In this document: piece by piece, positions 1-10,571 of the stretch | Position numbering within the stretch: position 1 is the stretch's first letter | How the letters are laid out: each line of letters starts with the position of its first letter | Assembly: GCA_936450465.1 (NCBI GenBank) | Contig: OW388305.1 | Coordinates: 39,942,687 to 40,006,686, forward strand | Reading direction: 5' to 3' | DNA: 64,000 nucleotides | Source: Gibbula magus | Taxonomy: Eukaryota > Mollusca > Gastropoda > Trochida > Trochidae | Program-made: the position numbers and the translations under genes | The notes under the pieces: generated by a model | The model's database searches: none | Told to the model about the DNA's origin: nothing | Seen by the model: only the letters and a program-made list of their open reading frames with translations

Positions 1-92
1 GAATCCCCCCTTTCAACCCCCCTTCCCTTGGTTACTTGATAGGGCATTGACATTAAGAATAAATCAAGATAAAAGAAAATGCGGGTCCACGG

Positions 93-328
93 TTATGAAT
101 TGGATAAAACCCCTTTGGATTTTAGATTTTTGACTGGTGTAACCCATAGTGTATACATAAATTTATTCAATAAATTTTCTGGGAATGACCTTTTTGATAT
201 TTTTTGCATATAAATCTGGATCCCAAAGGTGAAATCGCCCCTTTGAATCTGGATCCGACCATCTGGTTTGGGCTTGATTACCACCGAGTTACTATTCCTG
301 TAATTCACCACACAGGAATATTGTAGCA
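93..328 (-). CDS. Possible coding exon resembling part of a zona pellucida (ZP) domain; partial
   Basis: The frame is open on the minus strand from about 371 to a stop at 93. A pyrimidine-rich run followed by TTAG ends just before 328, which would be a reasonable splice acceptor. After that the peptide has Leu-Gln-Tyr-Ser-Cys, a variable loop, then GDFTFGIQIYMQ and FPENLLNKFMYTLWVTP. Alternating hydrophobic residues around one cysteine, then an F-x-F-x-x-x-x-Y strand and a final Leu-Tyr-like strand, are the layout of the N-terminal half of ZP modules, which polymerise extracellular proteins. The match is by eye and the other ZP cysteines are not seen here. The last ~13 residues before the stop do not look ZP-like, so the true donor probably lies inside the frame. 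The exon-1 candidate at 2926-2837 is on the same strand upstream, so the two could belong to one secreted protein. It could also be chance. Confidence 0.33.
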
Positions 329-701
329 CTAACTCAGCAGGGAAAGAGTTAAGAGCTCGCTGATTAAGCACAGCCCCTTTAACAAGTTAAACATGCTTTT
401 CACACACCACCCTTTCAAGCCAGAACAGTCTTGGGTGTTCACGCTCAGTCTATAAAAATCAGCAAATCGGTTTTGATGAGTATTTATAACCGGTTATTCA
501 CCCATATTCAATTTCAAAGCATGAGCAAATGAATATTACCTGCATTGCATTAACAATGTCTATATACGGACAGAAAGGTGCTTAACAGGTAAAACTCCTC
601 TTCATAATAGACTGCCATCTAAACATGGGGAAATAGTTCAGGATATTTTCCCACTGCCTCGAATTCTTTTCATGGATGAACTTGTATTTTGAGAATTTGA
701 C

Positions 702-885
702 CTGTCGCTTTTCCACTCCAATAGTTTTCAGGGCAAACAGATTTTACCTTTTTTTCTGATTCACTTTATTTCCTTAGTCATTTCCCTTTATAGACGAGCT
801 TTTATATTGTACATTTAAGCTGTCGCTTTTCCACTCCAATAGGTTCCAGACTAAATAGACTGATTTCTTTTTCATCTCATTTCAA
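702..885 (+). repeat. Two direct copies of a ~65-bp segment, 119 bp apart
   Basis: The string CTGTCGCTTTTCCACTCCAA occurs at about 702 and again at about 821. Each copy is followed by a similar segment with a GACTGATTT-like end. A small local duplication of unknown origin. Confidence 0.7.
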
Positions 886-1887
886 GCTAAGATTTGCCAT
901 TAAATCATATTACGTACATGTCATACCACATAAAATGATCCTATTGAAATTTGTATTTACAGAGTAATTTTGTTCTATAAGAGTAAACTTCATACATAAA
1001 GAAGTTAATGTTAAAGTCAGTGTCTAATATCAAAACACATGTTGATTTAATTGAAAAATATTGTCAAATATGCATTTTATTTCAATAAATTCTTTTTTGG
1101 TACTTTAAAAGATTAAAATGTTTGTAAAAAATGCATCTCCATTAATTTTATTGTGAACTGCTATTATATATATAATGAGGTTGTGTGGATTTTGAGTCGA
1201 CGGACCAACAAGGGTTAAACCGACATGAAACTCAGACAATTTCCTACAGCTTAATAGTTCCAGCTCAGACACCATTGTTCAATGTTTTCACAATATTGAA
1301 AAGCAAGCCAGACGTTTGTTACCTTCAAAAAGAATTTTTTAAACTTTCAGAATAATTCATGAAGTGTTACCAACACCAAATTCTCAACACCCTGAAGTGC
1401 AGAAAGGTGCTAATTTTCAATTATAGATGGGATAATATTACAAGGTTTGAATGAATAACAGCAAAATTAAAAATGTACTATGCAGAGATAAAAAAAAAAA
1501 CTTCTTTTAAAATTTAACAATTTCAAAATTTTAATCTGAAATACTTAACTTATTATTTTTAAATTTTTGAAAAGTTGTTATATGATAAGCATATTCCCAG
1601 CATGTTGCTAGCATATCGCCTGCAGAACAAATTTCTTAGCATAAACACACTTGGGTATAATGTCTGCAGCATGTGTAGTCTATATATAAGGGACAGGGTA
1701 GCCTGGAAACACATGATCTTAGAGAATATAGGTCACACCAACTTTAAACTCTATTGGCTACCGGGTTCTTTTGTCTCAATCTAAGAAATCAGGATTTTAT
1801 CGAATGAACTTAAATTTAAAACTTAGCATCTTAACTTAAATGTTGACAGTTATATACTGAAGAGGATAAATAGGGGGCATTCAACCA

Positions 1888-1922
1888 GCCCCCCCCCCAA
1901 AAAAAAAAATCTCCCCCCCCCC
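1888..1922 (+). repeat. Homopolymer tract poly(C)-poly(A)-poly(C)
   Basis: Runs of about ten C, eleven A and ten C with two short interruptions. Low complexity, and a likely site of sequencing or polymerase-slippage error. The overlapping short frames are artefacts. Confidence 0.9.
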
Positions 1923-2836
1923 TCCCTGAAATGTTTGCATGCCTTTGTTGGGCCTGAATCTTCTTATGATGAATGAGTTTGTAAGCAAAAAAACATTAAA
2001 TTCACAAACTTTTGATATCAATAACTCACTTTTGATTGGTATTCCAAAATTATACTTTTGTATCATCTTTAAGCACTTCATAATTTATTACCTTGGCCTA
2101 TGTGCATGTTTATATGTATTGGTCCTAATAAATCTATGTAAAAGTAGTACATTTTAATCAGCCTTTTCTGCATTTTCTCATAAAGGCTGAGAAACAAAGT
2201 TTTACAAAAACTTACATAACATTGTGTGGGAAGAAAAGTAAGAGTGACGTTAATTAACAATGACAAATTGACACCCACAGTTAAGCAATCACACTAATTG
2301 ACACCCCTCTGTTAATTACCAGCGTTATCTAACAGGTGATTGTACATATGGCCGTGTGAGCTGAACTTGTGAGGAAAGCTCAACCGTGTTTGCGATCGGT
2401 GCAACATTGTGTAACAAAGTCACCGAGAAAGTAACAAAGTGCTGAGTGGCTTATTCGTGAACAATGAGTTGATAGAGGGGAGGTAGACATGTTATTTCAT
2501 GTGTAACAATAGACGTATTGGATAACACAGATAACGTGTACAGCAATTGATGAATAGCGATAAGAAAAAGAAATTGAAAGAAGAAAGATGTAGAAAACGT
2601 GACCAATGTTTCTTGAAATCGGTACAAGTTTACCGCAATGACTTTCCAAAGTTTCCAAATGGAATCAAAGGTTCTTCTTCATTGTGATAACATAATTAGA
2701 TGAATTAATTTACGTAAGATTAAGGAAACAACTTCACTGCAAGTGAAATGGGGAATGAACTTTCACATGTTCTCACATAGCGGTAAAAGTTTAAAAGAAA
2801 GAGAATGCGTTAAGGGAAAAAAATTACAATACGTAC

Positions 2837-2926
2837 CCCTTGTTCGGCGATTGCCCATCCAGCAAAAAATATAGCAACTATAAATAAGGTCCAGCGGGCA
2901 CCAGGCCCGTCTATAAGTTTCGCCAT
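2837..2926 (-). CDS. Candidate first coding exon of a secreted or membrane protein
   Basis: An ATG at 2926 on the minus strand is preceded in frame by a TAA seven codons upstream, so this is the first possible start. Thirty codons follow, then a splice donor GTACGT at 2836, leaving a phase-0 exon end. The peptide begins MAKLIDGPGARW, continues with a ~12-residue hydrophobic run (TLFIVAIFFAGW) and ends AIAEQG. That pattern of polar N-terminus, hydrophobic core and small residues fits a signal peptide or signal anchor. The exon is visibly more GC-rich than its flanks. I do not recognise the family. The ZP-like piece at 328-93 is on the same strand and downstream, which would suit a signal-peptide exon, but the link is inference. 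Too short to appear as a conventional long ORF. Confidence 0.5.
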
Positions 2927-4050
2927 GGACACTTGTCCCCCGTCCAGTTAGAAGTGGTCAGTCCTATATCCAAACTTTACTGACCGCTCACCAAATGCAA
3001 AGAAATCACACTCTTCAGAAATAAACTGACATATGCATTTCCTCGTACACGATTCTGCTTACTCCAAGATCCCCGTCTAACCGCAATAGTCAAACAGAGG
3101 AAGAGAGTAGCCCCGTCTGCTATACCGCGTACAAGGGAATGAACCGACTCGTTCACAGCGAGTTGGTAGCAGCCGGGAACAGCCGAAACCCCCTCGTAAG
3201 CTGGGGGGTATTTCCGATGGAAGTGGCCCGTTTGAAATACAAAAAGACTTACTCATGCGCAGATTACAAACTACGCCAAGGTGGAAACATTTTCCTTCAT
3301 TCTAGTTTAATGCGGACATTGTTTATTCGGGATTGTTTGAATTTGAATAGCATTTCCCATCGCCTACGGAAGGGGTGTGTTTGATAAAGGGAACAGCTCC
3401 GAACCAAGACATGGGGTGTATGGTATTCCTGCTGGCGTCTGGGGGAGGCTATTCTGGATTCCCCCCTCCGTCTCCGGTTACACGTAGTGGAACCTTCTGA
3501 TGAGAAATACACGATTCCCCCTCACATTTCTCCAGAATCGGCTTCCATACTGGGCTGGCCTGTACCGGAATGGTTTTACCTACCTCTAGGGCGAAAAAGT
3601 TTAAAATTGGGGTGTTACTGCGCTGATTGGAACGTTCTTTGAAGTTTGTGTTGTGTGACACGGAGTCAATTTCTTGAAATCAGTGCCTCTACTTTTTAAA
3701 GTTTAATTATAAGATGTACTGTTCTAACAAAGCTCACACAGGAGTCTTGAATGGAGAAAAGTTACAATGTGAAGACCAGGTGGTTTTGGCACCTTCTTAG
3801 AATAGGCCTATATATATATATTCTAGGATTTTGAGTCATTTTCGGGAAATCGTTGTGAAATAGTTCCTCTAAATTTAACCATCATGAAAGTCAAACTTAC
3901 CTCCATTATATTGAGTGGAATACGAAATACCAAAGATATGTTTAAAACATTTTTTTTTGAAAGTTCAGTTCAAAATTGACTAAACGGACATTGGAACTTA
4001 ATAAAACTAAAGAAAAAATTGGTTACGCAATATTAGGTAATTGCGATTAA
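2927..4050. other. Upstream region of the minus-strand exon, no gene resolved
   Basis: Somewhat GC-richer than average between 2900 and 3660. Short open frames occur on both strands, with stray splice-like signals (for example minus-strand CTAGAG followed by GTAGGT near 3588). No frame carries a recognisable domain. If the ATG at 2926 is real, this contains its promoter and 5' leader. A clear TATA box was not identified. Confidence 0.4.
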
Positions 4051-4054
4051 ATAA

Positions 4055-4326
4055 CTGCCACCTCTAGCGTTCGGCTTCGGATCAAGAAGCCCGAAATTCG
4101 AATCCCGCCATGGGCTCGACAACTTTCTGTCGCGGAGAAGTGTAAGGTTTCGGTGCAATGCTACGCTGAATTTCAGTGCAGTACCACCCATGGTTCGCTA
4201 GTTCCAGCCTCTGCTCGCAGGTTTCACCGCAATGCATAGCCACCATGGCGTTGCGGGCTTTCTCCCTGCAATAATACTAGCAGTTTGAAAGCGGCGTTAA
4301 ACCCTAACTTAACTAACCTCACCTCA
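4055..4326 (+). mobile_element. tRNA-derived SINE, copy 1
   Basis: A degraded tRNA-like head with a B-box-like ATTCGAATCCCGCC at about 4103 is followed by a conserved body (CGCTAGTTCCAGCC, CACCGCAATGCATAGCCAC). The end is GCGGCGTTAAACCC with a CTCACCTCA-like tail. The same body recurs at 28768-28990, 38571-38810 (minus) and 44812-45137. The head of the last copy has intact A and B boxes, which identifies the family as tRNA-derived. Confidence 0.8.
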
Positions 4327-4424
4327 GAGATGAGGGATTCTAGATTTGCTATAGTTTTGTAGACTGGGTTGGTTGTCATTTAAATATTTTGCTATAGGGT
4401 CTGGAGGACAAACTGATATGATAC

Positions 4425-4640
4425 GTCTTTATGGATATTCAACTTCTTTATTTACAATAGTGACGTTTTGGTATTTGTCTCGCGCTTGAAAATGGTAAAA
4501 TTATTATCTGCCGAAACGTTGTTATTGTAAGAAAGAAGAGAAGCAGGATATCCTGGATAACACCGTCTTAATTGACAATATACATGACGTTTCGGGGTAT
4601 ATGCTTACTCTTTCATCAGATGGATTAATGAGACGTAATA
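4425..4640 (-). mobile_element. Tail of a Penelope-like or related retroelement with hammerhead-like core
   Basis: Read on the minus strand, CTGATGA (4619-4613) is separated by 19 nt from GAAAC (4593-4589), followed by GTCATGTATATTG. A second tail-like segment with AACTTCTTTATT lies at 4440. Related segments occur at 16422-16515, 33325-33405 and 43605-43730. Penelope-like elements are known to carry hammerhead ribozymes. Here the intervening 19 nt do not pair well, so the motif looks decayed. Confidence 0.5.
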
Positions 4641-5064
4641 AATAAGTTTAAAATCCATAAAAAGAAGAGGAGGTACATGTGATTGAGATGTATGTAATGA
4701 GAAGGGTGAACGTATAAATACATGAGCAGTATGAACAACGAAATGTATACTGATGTTCAAAAGTAACTCCCCTTGTTATGCAATGAACATTTTTGGACCC
4801 AGCCTTCATCTTCAAAACTTCATTTATTGATTATTTGTTGTATGGTCTGATTAACTGTGTATGATCGAATGAAACAAAAAAAAAATATTTATTACACTGA
4901 TTCTAAAAACTGTAAAAACTTTAATGTTGTGTTTCTTGTACACGCCTTGAAATTGAGAGGACACTTTCTTTTGAACGTCAGTATGTACGATGAAAAGGGT
5001 ATATCTATTTATTACCCATAGGGTTGAAAATAACCGAGTTAATATTATTGATATGAACACATAT

Positions 5065-5340
5065 GCAAATATCACGTTTGCATAGCAACCAATGTTTCAG
5101 GCGACTTTCCGTATTTCGTCGTCTGTGACGTCATGAAACGATTATTCCTGACGTCACTGTAGCTTGCGTCGCAAGAGAACAGGGTCGTTTCCCGACTAAT
5201 CTTACGCGAATCAAATGGAATAGAATGGGTTATCAAGAAAGTTTATGCTCTCGCTCGGGCAATACAAACATTCACACTCGTTTCGTAAAAGTCATATGAC
5301 ACACTTCTTCGGGTAATAATCTCTATATAAAAATAGGTAC
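5065..5340 (+). repeat. Dispersed repeat shared with 42215-42965
   Basis: Segments such as TTTCCCGTATTTCGT-like, GTGACGTCAT..AA..GATTATTC, CTCG..CGGGCAATA and GGGTAATAA(T/C)CTCTATAT occur in the same order here and at 42.2-42.96 kb, with insertions between them. The CRE-like TGACGTCA words here belong to the repeat, so they are weak evidence for a promoter. Confidence 0.65.
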
Positions 5341-5899
5341 ACGTATTAGAAATACATGCCATTTTTAGGCAAAAGAGTTTGCTATTTAACATCATATTCC
5401 ACTACTCACAAAAGTTTGAGGAAACAATGCGTTAATGATGAGAAATTGAGGAAATGGTGGATTGGAGGAAGACGAAAATAATCTATTGTGTGTCTGTCGA
5501 ACAATAGTAAACCTAACTGATGAGTGGAATAGGAAATCTTCAGTCATAATATAATTCAACCAACAAACCGGCATAAAGCTAGGACACTTAGGCATTTCCA
5601 ATGACTAAACACATTTCATCGCCATGTCCCATAAATACGAATTACGAAGCCATTACATTGCCATATCATTAATAAATAATTAATTAATTCATTTAAGAGG
5701 ATTTCTCCTTTGTTAAATTGTAATTATTGGACACAACAAGATGCGTATGTTTCCGTATGGTATAACCACCGGACGTCATAAAAGATTGACAACTATAAAG
5801 AAATACCTATTAATCGCCTCATAAAGTATTACGAATATGTGTCGACCATATGTGTATATGATAGAACAATAAAGAATACGCCGATCATAACATCATATG

Positions 5900-5904
<5 letters not shown>

Positions 5905-5962
<58 letters not shown>

Positions 5963-6005
5963 AAGAGACAGAGAGACAGACAGACAGTAATAGCTCGAGA
6001 GGGAT

Positions 6006-6053
<48 letters not shown>

Positions 6054-6060
6054 TACATAA

Positions 6061-6093
<33 letters not shown>

Positions 6094-6173
6094 TAGATAG
6101 AGACACGGAGAGACAGACTGGCAGAAAGTGATTAGAGAGAGAGATATAGAGAGAGAGAGACAGACAGACAGAC

Positions 6174-6207
<34 letters not shown>

Positions 6208-6225
6208 GGACAGCCAGACAAAGAG
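5905..6225 (+). repeat. Compound microsatellite (GA)n, (CAGA)n, (TA)n, (CATA)n, (GACA)n
   Basis: Consecutive blocks: GA repeats at about 5905-5960, CAGA-type to 5990, TA repeats at about 6008-6048, CATA to 6085, GA and GACA repeats at about 6130-6225. The open frames here encode only Ser/Leu, Tyr/Ile or Arg/Glu runs and are artefacts. Confidence 0.95.
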
Positions 6226-6334
6226 GGAGGACTGGTTCAGATATAATTCAATCTCTAGTATTACTGTTAGATGACTGACATTGTCAGGTATACGAGAACA
6301 TCTGTCACTTTCAATTACGCGTCCCCCTTTTCAC

Positions 6335-6418
6335 CATTCTCTTCCCACAGAGGTTAGTCCCTACAGTTTTCCGGTTCTACGGAAAACTGTAGGGACTAAC
6401 CTCTGTGGGAAGAGAATG
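6335..6418. mobile_element. Palindromic MITE, family I copy 1 (84 bp) with 9-bp target duplication
   Basis: Perfect 39-bp inverted arms (6335-6373 and 6380-6418) around a 6-nt loop. The outer ends are CATTCTCTTCCCACAGAGG. The element is flanked by the 9-bp direct repeat CCTTTTCAC at 6326-6334 and 6419-6427. It is the shortest form of the family; longer members are at 15202, 17478 and 23117 and another short one at 43883. A 9-bp duplication suits a Mutator-like transposase. Confidence 0.88.
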
Positions 6419-6427
6419 CCTTTTCAC

Positions 6428-7093
6428 GTTGATTTTCTTTTTTAAATATACCACAGAAGCTTTAGTCAAGGCAATGGTGCTCCCCAAGAGAGGATACACA
6501 TAAACCTTTATAAAGAAAATACTTTTCATTAAAGTATCGTCCCATCCACAGGCCATTTTGGAGTCTTGTAAGTCTTTCTCAAAAAGCTGCATCAACTCCT
6601 GCCGTCCATGATCCCTTTATTGGTGGAGGTGGGGAGGGGAGACGGACACCCCCGCACTTCCCCTCCGGCTCCGCCACTGTTATTTCCCGGTGTCTATGAC
6701 TGTCCCGACTATAACTCACACTCCCCAGCAATAAAGCCCCCTTGTAACAATGATTGAAACTCAACACCGCTCGTGTTCCCTGAACACCGCCGGTGTCAGG
6801 TGACTTTGTAACAATCCAACCATCAACTCCCGAGTACTCCTGAGTGACCGCATGTAGTTTTATACCTACATAATATATGTACACACATACACAACACAAG
6901 CACATAGATCCAACAATCCCCCGCTACCTGCCACGGACCGAGATGGACATAAATTGCCATAACTCTCGACGGCAACCGAGTCTGTCGTTATAATACGGAA
7001 TTAGTGCATGGCGGGTAACTATAAATTGTTATACGGCATAGCAAGGGTCAAAATAATTATTTTAAAAATATATATATAAAAATTTGGATCACA
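6428..7093. other. Non-coding; possible hAT-like end, otherwise nothing resolved
   Basis: A minus-strand frame at 6905-6579 is open for 108 codons but its peptide is low in structure and includes a run of prolines. The minus-strand word CAGTGGCGGAGCC near 6680 resembles the ends of some hAT elements; no partner end was found. Confidence 0.4.
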
Positions 7094-7325
7094 CTATTGA
7101 TTGATTGAAAACAAATTCATTTAAGAAATGGATCGGGCACACGTTATAAAACTTATAGAAGCCCTCTTCACATAATCGACAAATGTTTGACAAGACAACA
7201 CATAACACATGCAGAAGAGAATCTAAAAATCTACAAGTGAAATGGACATAGTTTCAGTGGGTAAACATGTAATATACATTATTATACAAATATTATTCTT
7301 ATGCCAAATACATTATGAATATTGT
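7094..7325 (-). repeat. LINE 3' tail segment, copy 1
   Basis: About 230 bp closely similar to 13156-13390 in the same orientation, including AAGAAATGGAT(C/T)GGGCACA and ACTTATAGAAGC. On the minus strand it lies downstream of the LINE pseudogene at 8030-7698, so it is plausibly the 3' end of that element. Confidence 0.6.
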
Positions 7326-7697
7326 TAATACATAATTTGTATTGATGTATTAATTGAACCCTTGACTCTTTCCAATGAATTTATGGACATAGTGAAACAT
7401 TCATTCACACTTTCTGCAAGGGTACATATTCTTGTACTGTTTTTTACTTTCTGAATATGTACTCTTGCAGACAGTGTCATCACTGACAATGGGTTCCTTA
7501 TCTAATGGCATGCATACTATTGTCTATGCATATACATGTACACATATTTGATATGTATTGCCACGCTGAAGTTCAGTTCGAGCGCTCTGCTGCACAAACA
7601 CAGAAATGTTGATGAAATGCAGCAAAGCTTAAATCTTTCAGCGGTGAAGAATGACGCGAGTTAATGGTAGATTATTATAACAGACATACATGTTTAT

Positions 7698-8030
7698 TCA
7701 GCATGTTAAAGCAATCTGGTCACGTGACTTTAAAAACGATTTTACATGAGATTTCATAAGATACATCAAACGTTTTATAAATATGGCAACATTTTGAATG
7801 ACATCAGCATTTTTCGCATTTAGAAGATTGTACATCGTTTGTTGGTTAACATTAACACATTTTAAAAACTTCCTGCTTTCGGAAAAGTCTTCACAGATTA
7901 ACAGAATATGATATTCATCTTCAGTTTGGCCTGAAGAACAGTATGAATATGTTAAATCGTTCAGAGTATTATTATCTTTCCTAAAACATTGAATTTTTAA
8001 GGCATGCAGAGATATTCTATATTTATAGAA
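7698..8030 (-). pseudogene. LINE-type reverse transcriptase, C-terminal fragment
   Basis: A frame without its own ATG runs on the minus strand from about 8030 to a TGA at 7700-7698, about 110 codons. It contains YRISLHALKIQC, then YCSSGQTEDEYHILLICEDF, a Ser-Arg-Lys pair and NLLNAKNADVIQNVAIFIK. The C-x-x-x-x-x-x-E-D-E-x-H-x-L-L-x-C arrangement with a following Arg is the zinc-knuckle-like tail at the C-terminus of many invertebrate non-LTR retrotransposon ORF2 proteins. The first cysteine pair is reduced to one residue. A TAA lies just upstream in this frame and no polymerase motif is present, so it is a dead fragment. The tail at 7325-7094 may be its 3' UTR. Family assignment is by motif recall. 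Confidence 0.6.
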
Positions 8031-8304
8031 ACTTCTTTATTTATATATTTAAGTGATTTATCATTAAGGATACTGATGTATTTTTCAGGCCCAAAAACTG
8101 ATTCACAATGAGAGTAATGGCTGAGGAAGGTGGATGAATAAATTGATTCAGATTCAGATTATTATAACACAAATCAGCTATGTATGACGGTAATATATTT
8201 ATGATTTCATATTTGACAATCTGCATGAGACTAGTACACGTTCAGTCACAAATAAACACAATGAACACAACACAAGTGAAGCAATTGTATTATCGGCGCT
8301 TCGA

Positions 8305-8457
8305 TAGTCTAACACTTAGACTGTTAAAAAAAAATTTAATTGAAAAGGAGCCCTTTCTTTATGAAAATACCATTTCTTACAGTCTCCTTTTCAATATTTA
8401 ATAAAATGGTGATATTTTCAGAATAAATACTTTTTTCATAGTCTGAGTGTAAGACTA
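8305..8457. mobile_element. Short hairpin MITE, family J copy 1, with 9-bp target duplication
   Basis: Inverted ends TAGTCTAACACTTAGAC and GTCTGAGTGTAAGACTA, with internal partly complementary AATTGAAAAGGAG and CTCCTTTTCAATAT. It is flanked by the perfect 9-bp direct repeat GCGCTTCGA at 8296-8304 and 8458-8466. A related copy is at 45694-45862. Confidence 0.8.
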
Positions 8458-8466
8458 GCGCTTCGA

Positions 8467-8964
8467 GTGTGGCCAAATTTAACAAGATTTTGTTGATCGG
8501 TCTCATTTGTTCAACATAAATGTTTTAATATTATTTTTTACAATAGTAAATATCCGGCCGTTTTCCCATTTCACGTATTCTACAAAAACAAAATGGCGGA
8601 TACAGATAAAATCCTGTCTTTCGGATAATATCTGAATAGACAGAGAACAGTCTCTGCAAGTATATCATCTAAGAGGCCCATGGACCTCCTCTTTAAAATG
8701 CTTGTTGTAAGTGTGGCAGGCACGAAACAAGACTTCTCTTTGTTGGAATCTCGTTCAACGAGTTCTTAAACCACGCTTACAACTTGTTGTGGTCGCCCGC
8801 ATCTTTTACAGCATTCTGTTGCTGTTTGTGTTCACAAACACCCAGTGTTTAATTTTACAGATCTGTATATAACATCAACTCGGTTTGACACATGTGGATA
8901 AATCACAGGCGTTTATTGAAGGAAGCAGGAGGTCGTAAAAAACATGGCCTGTCTCTCCGGTGGC
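8467..8964. other. No gene; weak foldback
   Basis: TTGTAAGTGTGG at about 8705 and CCACGCTTACAA at about 8772 form an imperfect inverted repeat. Nothing else is resolved. Confidence 0.4.
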
Positions 8965-9190
8965 GCGCCTCATTCACGAACTTCAACGCAAGGCATAACT
9001 CCATGATTTAAGCCTTGCCGTATTTCCTTAAGGTTTCCATGCTAGGAAATCAGAGTCCTCTATGCATTTCAGGTGCAGCGGTCGACTGTCTTAGCACGGA
9101 ATAGTGGGTGAACTACTGCAAGGCTTAATCAGCCGGAGACTGACAATAGTTATGCCCTGCGTAGGGAAGTTGGTCATTCATAAACTTTCT
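8965..9190. mobile_element. Inverted-repeat element, family K copy 1
   Basis: Words such as AAGCCTTGC..TATTTCC, TGCATTTCAGGTGCAGCG and GCAAGGCTTAATCAGCC also occur, often inverted, at 49570-49830. The ends are loosely complementary. Copies are well diverged. Confidence 0.5.
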
Positions 9191-9865
9191 TTGTGCAATT
9201 CAAAATACAGATTAGAAGTACTTTTGTATACGATATGGACACATTTGGGACCATCTAATTACGTCGTCAACGAGTATTGGATTAGAAGGATGTCTGTTAA
9301 GGATGTCTTGATTTATTTCAGTATATTGTCATAGATAGAGTACCCATCAACGCATACAGATTTGTTTATTATGAAATATGTCTTCATTTTTTTATATCAC
9401 GATGTTCAAATATCGCTGACGAGGAAGAATTCATGAACAGCATTGAGGCTAAATTTAAAGTGAAATGTTTCCCGGGCATCGGCGCATTGCTTATTATGTT
9501 GTGCGCGTGGCAGCTTTTTATTGTCATTTGAAAAACATAAATTAAGAATTTACCGCATAATTTTCGTTAAACGCCAAACATTGGTCCACCAAATATACAG
9601 GTTGGCATGATGGGATGCGCTTCCGTTCTGTGTACTTCTAGCGTTTCTAAGCTACATTTTGATGGAAACAATACAATGTACTCCTCCCTCGTCAGTGTTT
9701 GTTATAACAAAAAGTAAAAAGAAATTCTACCGCCCTCGACTCGAGAAATATGTAACTTATTTATGCAGCCTAACATAAAGAAAGCACAATTTATGAATAT
9801 CAACTCCGTTATTTGAAAATCATGTTTCGGAGTATCTAAATCCTCAATCAGCTTAAAAGTAATAT
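9191..9865. other. No feature resolved
   Basis: AT-rich. One 76-codon frame (9104-9334) runs out of the family K element and has no recognisable domain. Confidence 0.5.
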
Positions 9866-9914
9866 CTAATGAAGAAGTAAAAGATGGTAATATCTGCTGA
9901 AGAAGTAAAAGATG
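9866..9914 (+). repeat. Outlying units of the 28-bp minisatellite
   Basis: Two units of the GATGGTAATATCTG(A/C)TGAAG type, separated from the main array at 11331-12908 by the 1.4-kb block between. The unit next to the block carries the rare CTGCTGAAG variant, and so does the first unit on the far side. Confidence 0.85.
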
Positions 9915-10085
9915 TTAGAGCACAATCAAATGCTTTCGTCCAATCATATGATTGTATTGTGGTCACGTGGAGTACATTTATATCCCGATAGATGTACGGT
10001 TGTCTGGTTGCGTTCGGGTATCATGCTCATAAAACTGGTTTACAGACTTCCATAAAAAAAACAAAAAACAATGTCAACTGATTGT

Positions 10086-10091
10086 TTTATT
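10086..10091 (-). terminator. Poly(A) signal AATAAA
   Basis: AATAAA on the minus strand, about 100 nt downstream of the stop codon of the candidate last exon at 10212-10190. Confidence 0.4.
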
Positions 10092-10189
10092 TATGTGGAT
10101 AATACACAATTAACACTTATTACATTGACAAATGATCTGCTGTGTTCCCTTTCCGAAAGGAAAAAGTCGCTTCCGTCGATGGGGGACTT

Positions 10190-10571
10190 CTATGTTAAGG
10201 AGCTTGATATTCCTAAAAGAAGAATGAAATCATGTAACTAAAGCAAGTAATGTGAGGTCAATTGGGAATTTTCAAGTGTATTTCATTTATATCACGAGTA
10301 AGTGAAACAACGACAAGCATCAAACCATGTTACCAATGTTTTATATATATTCAACCACGATATTAAAAAAAATATTCAGACGTTATATAAAACGACATAA
10401 AAATTAGAAGAAAGTGATATAAAAGTACCTTCTTGGGGTGTTAGAGGATGGAGGCTGCATTGTCGTCTCAATGAAACCCCTGTATCGTCACGCAGCGTCC
10501 GAGCGATGTCCAGTACGACGTTACATTCTTTCCCATAGGCAGTTCGAGTATAATTTCGTTGCTTCAGTAAC
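10190..10571 (-). CDS. Candidate downstream exons (10571-10429 and 10212-10190)
   Basis: Exon 10571-10429 follows a TTATTTCAG acceptor and ends AAGAAG before GTACTT. It is clearly GC-richer than its flanks and is open in only one frame on this strand, giving LLKQRNYTRTAYGKECNVVL, then DIARTLRDDTG, and ending CSLHPLTPQE. The next acceptor has a strong pyrimidine tract ending CTTCTTTTAG at 10213, and the phase matches. Joining gives Gly-Ile-Ser-Ser-Ser-Leu-Thr and a TAG at 10190. The reading frame does not agree with the exon-1 candidate at 10848-10797 as I spliced it. Either another donor is used, the exons belong to alternative transcripts, or the gene is damaged. No family recognised. Confidence 0.38.

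Larger units (their letters stand above)
372..2836. other. AT-rich non-coding stretch, possible intron
   Basis: No convincing exon is seen on either strand. If the two minus-strand exon candidates on either side belong together this would be intron. A possible donor (GCAG followed by GTAATA on the minus strand) lies near 540 but no exon can be built on it. The stretch includes the direct repeat at 702-885 and the homopolymer tract at 1888-1922. Confidence 0.5.

Noticed and set aside
5125..5160. CRE palindromes as a promoter
   Set aside because: They lie within a dispersed repeat that recurs at 42.28 kb.
5829..6106. Overlapping Ser/Leu, Tyr/Ile and Arg/Glu-rich ORFs
   Set aside because: Microsatellite translation.
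6579..6905. 108-codon minus-strand ORF
   Set aside because: No domain. It contains a hAT-end-like word and low-complexity proline codons; likely repeat-derived.
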